Translations under genes and position numbers: made by a program
Shown: positions 17,885 through 24,508 of the stretch, in pieces
Layout of the letters: each line of letters begins with the position of its first letter
How positions within the stretch are numbered: position 1 is the stretch's first letter
Notes under the pieces: generated by a model
Database searches by the model: none
What the model was told of the DNA's origin: nothing
What the model saw: only the letters and a program-made list of their open reading frames with translations
Origin: Spirogloea muscicola
Lineage: Eukaryota; Streptophyta; Zygnematophyceae; Spirogloeales; Spirogloeaceae
Length of the DNA: 24,508 nucleotides
NCBI GenBank assembly: GCA_009602725.1
Contig: WELB01000007.1
Span: 555,959-580,466, forward strand
Direction: 5' to 3'

Positions 17885-20841
17885 ATGTCCGCCTTCAGGC
17901 GCGTGGCCGAGTCCGCAAGCCCTGCAGTGGCGCCCGGCGACTGGCCAGGAGGCCCTCCTTCGCATCCAAGCGAGTGGGACAGCCAGAAGCATCGCAGGGC
18001 GGGAGCTCCAGCATCAAAGGCAGCGGTCCAGCCGGTGCATGCTTGCAAGACCATGGACCTGCCAGATACGGAGGAGCGTTTCTCCGGCCTCAGAATCAGG
18101 CGAGCCTCGTGCCTAGGATCGGCTGCCATTGGCTTTGCTCGCATCGTCTCCTCAAGTCACGCGCGCTTGCTCATGCATTCTCGTGCTATCACTGCGGCAG
18201 CCGATCGAGAACATTAGAGATGCTGGACAGTGGTCACAGTTACCTGGTGCTGCTGTGGCAGCAGAGACAGGCTCGTCCCTGCGGCAGCACTGGAGGAGGA
18301 GATGTCTCGCTTTCGCTATGTCCCCTTGCATGCACTCAAGTAAGGAGGACTCTCGGTAGTAGCAAGCACAAGTCACAACACTGCAGCAGAGGCCTTGCTT
18401 GCAGAGTCACACCAGCCGGTGCAAAGTGCTTGCTGCAGGCCTCTGGATTCGGTACTTTGACATCATTGATGCTTGAGTTCAATGATCAAAGTCAATGAAT
18501 GTGAGAGCAAAGCCAGTATCAAGAGAGGTCTTCTTGGCTGCAGGCACATTGCTCATGACCGCAAAGAGTGTCTGCGATGGGCAACAGTTGGCGTGCTGGC
18601 AACCAAGAGCAAGGTGCGAGCCACAGCAAGTGGCTCAGTCTACCTGGAGTGCCGCCTTTCGCTGCTGGGCAGTGACCGCATGTCACTTTTTCTGCACGGC
18701 AATGCCTGCAAGCACCACTTAAATCAACGTGAAGGCAGTATCGTGGCTGTGTTTTCTGCCAAACTGCTGCCCCTCAAGAAGGTCGGTCATGCCCAACCAT
18801 GGAAGGATTGCGGTGGACGCTTATTGTGCTTTCTGCATAGCGCGCCAGATCAGTAGCCTATATTATAGAATGTACTGATTACTTAGTGCAGCAGGAGCTA
18901 GCAGGGCTGCAGCAGGGGACCTCGCAGGATCTTATTCGCACATTATGACAGCCTTGCTGCAAGTCTGCTTGCAGGACTGCGATATCGCCATGAGCATATC
19001 CAGGGCTGACCAGCTGCTTGCCATCGGCTTGTCCATGGACTTCGGCTTCTGCAAGGGCAAGACCAAAGCGGGAACCCCGTGCACAAAGGTCCTGGACAGG
19101 CAAGCTTGGCTCTACCCCACACAGCGCAGTATCTTTCACAAGTCGGAGTAAGACAGACAAGTGTAGGCATGCTCTTGGGTTCTATACAGTCGGGTGTAGA
19201 GAAGGTGACTATGTATGCAGCTGGTGACTATGTATGCAAGCTTTGTGCCCAAGTCGCATCATGTAGAGTAGCAGCATCACACCAGCTGAACAGTCCGTCA
19301 GTGGTCAGCCAGTCCTGACAGGTTGCCCAATTTGGCTATGCAGGCGGCAAGCTGACTACTGCGAGTCCCACGTGCAGGTCTGTGTCCTTTGTCGACCTGC
19401 AATCGGCTGCGCAGGAACAGGTGCTATCGGTGCAATGGATATGTCATCTTCTGAGGATACTGACGCTCGGATTCATTATCGCATTCCGCAGACGGCTTAC
19501 AGAAAGGTCCAGACAACCCGCCTGGAGATTGGGGGAGGGTGAGGGCCTCGCTTGCTCCTCAGCTAATGGATATAACATTCATGAGCTAAGCCGTTGATGC
19601 AGATGTACAGCTTTTACATTGGTATGTGTCTCAAGGCCATTGCAAGCTATTGTACGGACCCTGATCCTACTCCTGATCTGCGCAGAAATTTGTCATCGGC
19701 TTTCTTCCGCACAAGCAAGAAGATGAAGCACGATCGGCAGCGGACACACACTAGGCACCGGCCTGCAAAAGCTGAGCTGCTGGCCTCGGCAGAAGACATT
19801 CAAAGACTCCTGAAGTGAGGATCTCCTCCTCCTCGCAAACTGCTGCAGCTGTAACGTGGTGTGCTGCTCAAGCAGTTATTGCTAACAAGCTAGTTTAAGG
19901 ACACTTGCATCAAGACACAAGCCTGCTTATCTATGACAGCAACAGTAGTGCACCTGGACCATAAATTGAGTGCGACTCCCAGCTTCTGTGCAGGGGTCCT
20001 GAGAACTTGACATCCAGATCCATATCCCAGGGCAGGAGATTCTTGCATGCCCTTTCGGCACCGGATAGGGCCGCAGGTGATGATCCAGGCCGTGCACCGG
20101 TCTAGTCGTTCACTCCTGCTTCCGCCAGGACGTCCACAAGGTTGCCTTGACCCTCCTGCTATCATATCATGAAGCACAGGCTCCTCATAGCTGCATATCA
20201 ACTGATTTCCACATTAACAGATGTTTTCTTACCATAAAAATGCAGATGGGTCAGAGGCATCATCAAGGGCAGGCCAAGTCAATGAGCCTTTAGCTGGAGG
20301 CAAACAAAGCATGTAAGACGTCTAGCCCCATTTGGCCAAGTGCGTGCGCAACCTGTCAGATACAGTCTGATTGGCAGCAGGCTGGCAATATTCAGGGCAT
20401 TGTCAGGTTTTGCTGTTTGCGTGCACTCCATCGAGAGAGATTGCAGAGATCCACGAGCTGACAATAATGGCTGGAAGTTTCCACAGGAGGCATGTCGCCA
20501 GCAATAATGCAGAGGCCAGCTTTAAGAGGTGGCGGTGTAACAAAACCGTGCCCCGACAGTCACTGAGTGCCTCTCAAGCAAGGTCGCATGCAACAGCTCG
20601 GCAGAAGCAGGAAAGTTCCACAGAGTTGATCCTCCGCATGAGGAGAAGGAGAACTGCTGGGGCAAGTGGCCTGTCACTGGAATCGAACCCCTGCGGTGTG
20701 CAGGAGCTGAAGCTCCCAGAATGTCAACCTGAGCTCACTGCTGCTGGTTTGCTCGAGCTGGACGAGGAGGACAGCAATGCTCTTGAGGAGGCAGACATTG
20801 TGCGCCCTCCACTCTTGCGCAACCTCAGCACTGTGCTTTGA
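17885..20841 (+). CDS. MCM10: MCM10 DNA replication initiation factor, nine exons
   Basis: MCM10 binds DNA and the CMG helicase in the nucleus and helps activate replication origins and load polymerase alpha. Exons: 17885-18108, 18271-18339, 18544-18781, 18975-19099, 19344-19377, 19492-19538, 19686-19814, 19994-20076, 20447-20841. They total 447 residues in phase. RFSGLRIR opens the conserved core, followed by LEEEMSRFRYVPLHALK. The OB-fold is RWATVGVLATKSK to SLFLHGNACKHH and GSIVAVFSAKLLPLK. The zinc finger is C-x9-C-x11-C-x2-H, from GFCKGKTKAGTPC to ADYCESH. Then come AYRKVQTTRLEIGGGNLSSAF and the C-terminal SQGRRFLHAL. The start is the first ATG after an in-frame stop at 17768. Exon 1 could instead end at 18099 with a GC donor. 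Intron 4 needs a GC donor at 19100. The last exon, which is Lys/Arg- then Glu-rich, is the least certain. Confidence 0.9.
19204..19238 (+). repeat. 16-bp direct duplication in an MCM10 intron
   Basis: GGTGACTATGTATGCA occurs at 19204-19219 and again at 19223-19238. It lies inside the intron between the two halves of the zinc finger. It looks like a small tandem duplication. Confidence 0.85.
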
Positions 20842-22695
20842 GTGCTCTTCACGACCTGAAGATGTTTCTCTCTAATGATTGGCTCCGCCCCGCTACACAT
20901 CCAGAATCAACAAATATTGCAGCCATTTACTGCAAGTCAATTGCCATTGCATACAAACGAGTTGTCTGCAGTAGTATTACTAAGAAACTTCATCTGCAGA
21001 AGGAGGCATGTTTCAGCACTGTTGTCTTTGCAGACCAGTGTACACTGCCAGTATCGAAGGAAGGTGAGCCACCTGTTCTCTGTATCATGGTAATGCATGA
21101 ACTGCAATGCATGAGAGTGATTGTTCCCTGCACAGGCTTTCGTCCGCCCTCTCAGCTGCAACCAATCATTGAGCAGGGGCTGAGCCCATTGATGCAGATT
21201 GTAGACAATTACAGCCAGCGGCTTGATAGCGTCTCTTGACAACTCGACAACCAATGGAAATAGCTGAAAGAGGCTGCTCTCGCAATTGTTGAAAAACCAG
21301 ATGAGTCGAAGGTAATGCTTGCTCCAAGTACTGTCTGCCGACCTACTCAGCAAGTTACCCTATAACTCAGAGGTAGACTAAAGAGTTCTTTTAGCAATTG
21401 TCCACGCTGTCTTGTCATATCTCATTTATGTTCTGCTTCTGCAGGGTGCTGATTTCAGGAGGAACCATCATGTGAACCACAAGACGAGCACACACAGAGA
21501 TGTTACACACGGAGACTCTGGTTGGCTGTGCAAGGAGGTCAGAGCAACTGAAGCACTGTAAATGATTTTGACTGCTGATGTAAGGTGCATACTTAGCTGT
21601 GAAAATCTTCCTAGCAACCATGACTTTGTATTGTACATCTCATTGCTGTTTGGACTTGGAAAAGACAGCCGCAGGCATGCTTCCGATTAAAGCACGTCAT
21701 GAAGCAATGCAGCCATGCCCTCGAAAACAAATTTCTGACATTGCCTTTACAATGTGTCAGCTCTAGAGTCAACGTCACTCCGCCCTTGGCATGGGTGTCA
21801 TCTCTGCGGATTGGTGGCACATGACTAGAGAAGGCCACCCACTAGTCCTAGAGTCACCAGGAGCACTGAAGAGCATGGCCGTAAGGCGTGGCAGATAGAT
21901 ATGGGAACAGCAAGTGCCCTACTACAAATGAATAACAGTAATGTCCAATTTCCCTCAGGCTTTACACAACGCTCATGTACTTTGGCCTTATACGACTGTG
22001 ATGCACAGATGGTCACAGTGTCATCCAGAGAATATGGTGTAGGCCCCCAATCTTGCCACTTTACAGGCCAAATCCCTCCAACTTACGAGCCCCAACCATT
22101 GAAAGCAATCAGTGGTGTTTGCTTCGCTTTGCAAGCTATCAGGACAGCAATGCTCATCAATAACGGAAAATTCTCAAGCATACACTTAACCAGTGCAACA
22201 GGGTGTTGCACTTGATGTATGGACTTGATTGTCTCTTCTGTAGTTGATGCGGGCGCCGTCAATATAACATGTTGCCGCTGCCACCAACTACTTAGTACAT
22301 GCTCAGGAAGTCTGTGTCAGCAGTGATAGCTGATACTCCAACAGTTATTAATCAGAAGCCGCGGTAAGCCAAAAGCTGTGAGGGTTATAGTGGCTGTTTA
22401 ACATCAAGGGGGAGCCTTAGTGGTAACTCCGAAGTGGGTTGCCTCAGAGCTTACGAAACTGTAACTTCTACGCGCATGCTGAGCAGACGTACAACTAGAG
22501 CATAGCACGTCAACACTGGACATGCTCCAGGCTCTTTAGGCTCTAGGTCAGCCATGTCCTGGAGCTAAATAATATGTGATGGTGATGTATAGGTGAGGAA
22601 TTAGCTTATGGTACACTATATCATCTATTGGTCATAGCTGTGGAGTGTTCTTTGGTCATCAGTTGAAAGCTTGGAAATGACATACAAGAGATAGA
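20842..22695. other. Convergent intergenic region between MCM10 and the ABCG gene
   Basis: No recognisable gene was found in this 1.85 kb of lower-GC DNA. It should hold the two 3' UTRs. The longest open frames are a minus-strand one at 20937-21353 and a plus-strand one of similar size that overlaps it. Neither shows a known family, and neither has supporting exon structure that I can fix. Confidence 0.5.
20937..21353 (-). other. Unassigned open frame, possible exon
   Basis: This 138-codon open frame has a hydrophobic stretch with segments such as LRLIWFFNNCESSLFQLFPL and WAQPLLNDWLQLRGR. It matches no family I recognise. An overlapping plus-strand frame of similar length reduces its weight. 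It could be an exon of an unknown minus-strand gene or chance. Confidence 0.15.
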
Positions 22696-24266
22696 CTAAA
22701 TCTGGACAGGGCCAATTGCAGCAGGGCCTCGCACGGCCGCAGTGGCAGCCTTGCTGGTGCCCGCAGAGATGGCCGAGAGGGGCTGCATCCTTGGCCGATT
22801 CCGCATCAAGGCCAAGAACGCCAAAGTATGCAGAACAGCTATGATGAGGATTTGCCAGCCCACAGCCTCCCCGATCTGCAACCGAGCCAGAAATTGCCAA
22901 AATAGGCAGCTATGTCAACGACTTTGTCTTGTTGTAGACAGTGCAAGTGTGGGCAGCATGATGGAGACCATGTACGAGAAGAGACCGCTGCAGGCTTCGC
23001 ACTATTGCTGCAGGCACTTTGATTGCAATGAAAAACATACCGAATATTGGCTAACAGACAGATGTTCGAGAACAGCATCTCCGGTCCGGTAGCACTGGTC
23101 GTCAGTCACTTTGCAGGTAAATGTCTCGCCTGGCATGACCATTGCAAGGCAGCATGAGTAAAGAGTCGATCGAGAATCGCATGTTTGCCGTATTCGTCGC
23201 AGACTGCACTTGTCTGCTGCTGCTCCTTGTGCCAGACAAGCTTGGCATCAGAGGCAAGGGCACCTCTGAACTCGTTGATGGCAAGGCCGACAAAGGCCCA
23301 CTGAAGGGGGGAGCACTTTGAGAACCACCGAATCCAGCCAGGTATGTTGTCCAGATTGACATAGAAGCCGCCGAAGAGCATGAAGATGACTGTAACCAGG
23401 GGCCCAAGCGCCAGCGCTACCTGCGGTGTTGGAGCGATGGAGCTGACCTGTCCACGCGGATATCCAGGTGACAAGGTTAGCAAAACACATAATACAACTG
23501 ACACATGTAGGGACTGCAACAGCTGTGAAAATCAAGTAAAGTCATAGCATAACTCTACAAGGTTTCACTATGCCTGGATGATAATTGTTGCTTTAAAGAC
23601 CACAAGTGAGATGTCATGTGGGGTTGAGGATGTTACCAGGAGACCAGCAGCATTAAAAGCAGTGAACTCGAGCAGCACAATGCCCCCAAAGATGAAGAAC
23701 TTGGCAGCAGTTTGCTGAAGGTGCACGATCCAGTAAACAATCAAGACGTAGATTGCAATGCCCATAATGCGGAGGGGCCACTCCGCGACCACCTTGCCGG
23801 GGTAGTACGCCGAGACGCGGTAGCTGCACAGGCATGCCCACAGGACCAGATTACCACCAAGTGCTTCGTCCTTATGAAACGTACATGCACAATACATAGA
23901 CAGCTCTCTGCCTCGCTCGATGCAGCCTGTCCCTGCATTCATTAGACCCTTCTCTCCTCTCCATTGGCCAAGAGATATTGCTTCCTCTGTCCTCCTCGAA
24001 TGCTCCCCTTCTATTATCAATTCTTGTGATTCCAGCACTTTGAAATGCGGCACATTGCTCCCTCTTGCTACGTCTCACCTGTTGGCATTACGCTCACGCG
24101 TGATGATGGCTCGCTCAGAAGGGAAAGTAGTGATCATCTGGAAGATGCCATTAAAGGCAGTGAAGATGGCTGTGAAGAAGAGCACACCCTGTCGGTCTTG
24201 GATGGACTTCTGATTCTTCTTGAGGTTGGAGTAGAGAATGCCCACAACGATTGACATGACAATGCC
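22696..24266 (-). CDS. ABCG: ABCG-type ABC transporter, C-terminal five exons (5' part outside the window)
   Basis: This is the membrane half of an ABCG (white-brown complex) exporter, probably a half-size protein. Exons on the minus strand, 5' to 3': 24266-24079, 23823-23637, 23447-23264, 23129-23041, 22875-22696. All phases fit and the stop is at 22696-22698. The first exon gives GIVMSIVVGILYSN, GVLFFTAIFTAFNG and FPSERAIITRERNANS. The next gives YRVSAYYPGKVVAEWPLR and two membrane spans. The third gives SSIAPTPQVALALGPLVTVI, then FMLFGGFYVNLDNIPGWIRW and INEFRG. The fourth carries the extracellular CYRTGDAVLEHLS loop. The last ends in a membrane span (ILIIAVLHTLAFLAL) and a 30-residue tail. 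The ATPase domain (Walker A/B and signature) would lie beyond 24508 on the plus coordinate. The substrate cannot be inferred. Confidence 0.92.
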
Positions 24267-24508
24267 CTGCATTGCCATGCAGAATTAGTCAGCACGGCTG
24301 CAAAGGAAAACGAGTGATGAGAATATTTATTTGGAAGAACAAGAAGGGGGTGCGAATGCAGTGGAGCATGAAGCACACGCAAGACAGGGAGAGAGAGGGG
24401 AAGAGGGAGAGGGCGAGAGGGGAAGAGAGGGAGGGAGGGAGAGGGAGAGGGAAGGACGCGGGGGTGGAGAGAGAGAGATTGAGGGAGAGAGGGAGGGAGG
24501 GACAGAGG
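24267..24508 (-). other. ABCG intron with GA-rich (coding-strand CT-rich) tract
   Basis: No further ABCG block is seen upstream of the exon at 24266, so this is taken as intron. From about 24370 to the window end the plus strand is GAGGGA-rich. On the transcribed sense of the ABCG gene this is CT-rich, like the kinesin intron tracts. Confidence 0.6.

Noticed and set aside
17516-18144. Minus-strand Arg-rich frames upstream of and across MCM10 exon 1
   Set aside because: No family motif was found. They are explained by high GC and overlap the supported MCM10 exon.
20680-20720. GGTTCGATTCC on the minus strand, resembling a tRNA T-loop
   Set aside because: The neighbouring bases do not form a five-pair T stem or an acceptor stem, and the segment lies inside the open MCM10 last exon.

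Overview
The window looks like nuclear DNA of a green alga, most likely a trebouxiophyte or other chlorophyte. It has no bacterial gene layout. Its genes are cut into many short exons by introns of roughly 100-600 bases, coding DNA is GC-rich, introns carry CT-rich runs, and the recognisable proteins are closest to plant-type families: a KIN-7 kinesin, a plant-style GT31 galactosyltransferase, and plant-style MCM10 and ABCG. All exon models were built by hand from conserved protein blocks, splice dinucleotides and phase. Every multi-exon model keeps phase across all its junctions.

Layout. (1) 1-7845, plus strand: a KIN-7 kinesin with 26 visible exons; its 5' end lies outside the window. (2) 8953-11137, minus strand: a ZUFSP/ZUP1-type C78 cysteine peptidase (deubiquitinase family). 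It converges on the kinesin, and its N-terminus runs into a poly-T/50-N assembly gap. (3) 11217-13281: intergenic DNA holding a strong hairpin and a six-copy hairpin-bearing repeat family. (4) 13282-16071, plus strand: a seven-exon GT31 beta-1,3-galactosyltransferase, a type II membrane protein of the Golgi. (5) 17885-20841, plus strand: MCM10, a replication initiation factor with its OB-fold and CCCH zinc finger. (6) 22696 to beyond 24266, minus strand: the C-terminal five exons of an ABCG-type membrane transporter; its ATPase half lies outside the window.

The five genes do not form a pathway. They are ordinary housekeeping genes: microtubule motor, ubiquitin editing, glycoprotein glycosylation, DNA replication and membrane export. 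Kinesin/ZUP1 and MCM10/ABCG are tail-to-tail pairs. ZUP1/GT31 is a head-to-head pair separated by the repeat-rich interval.

The most unusual items are a ZZ-like zinc motif inserted between the catalytic blocks of the C78 peptidase, the hairpin repeat family at 11732-12836, a 14-bp perfect hairpin at 11524-11556, a tandem pair of hairpins at 8651-8782, and several introns that appear to start with GC rather than GT.
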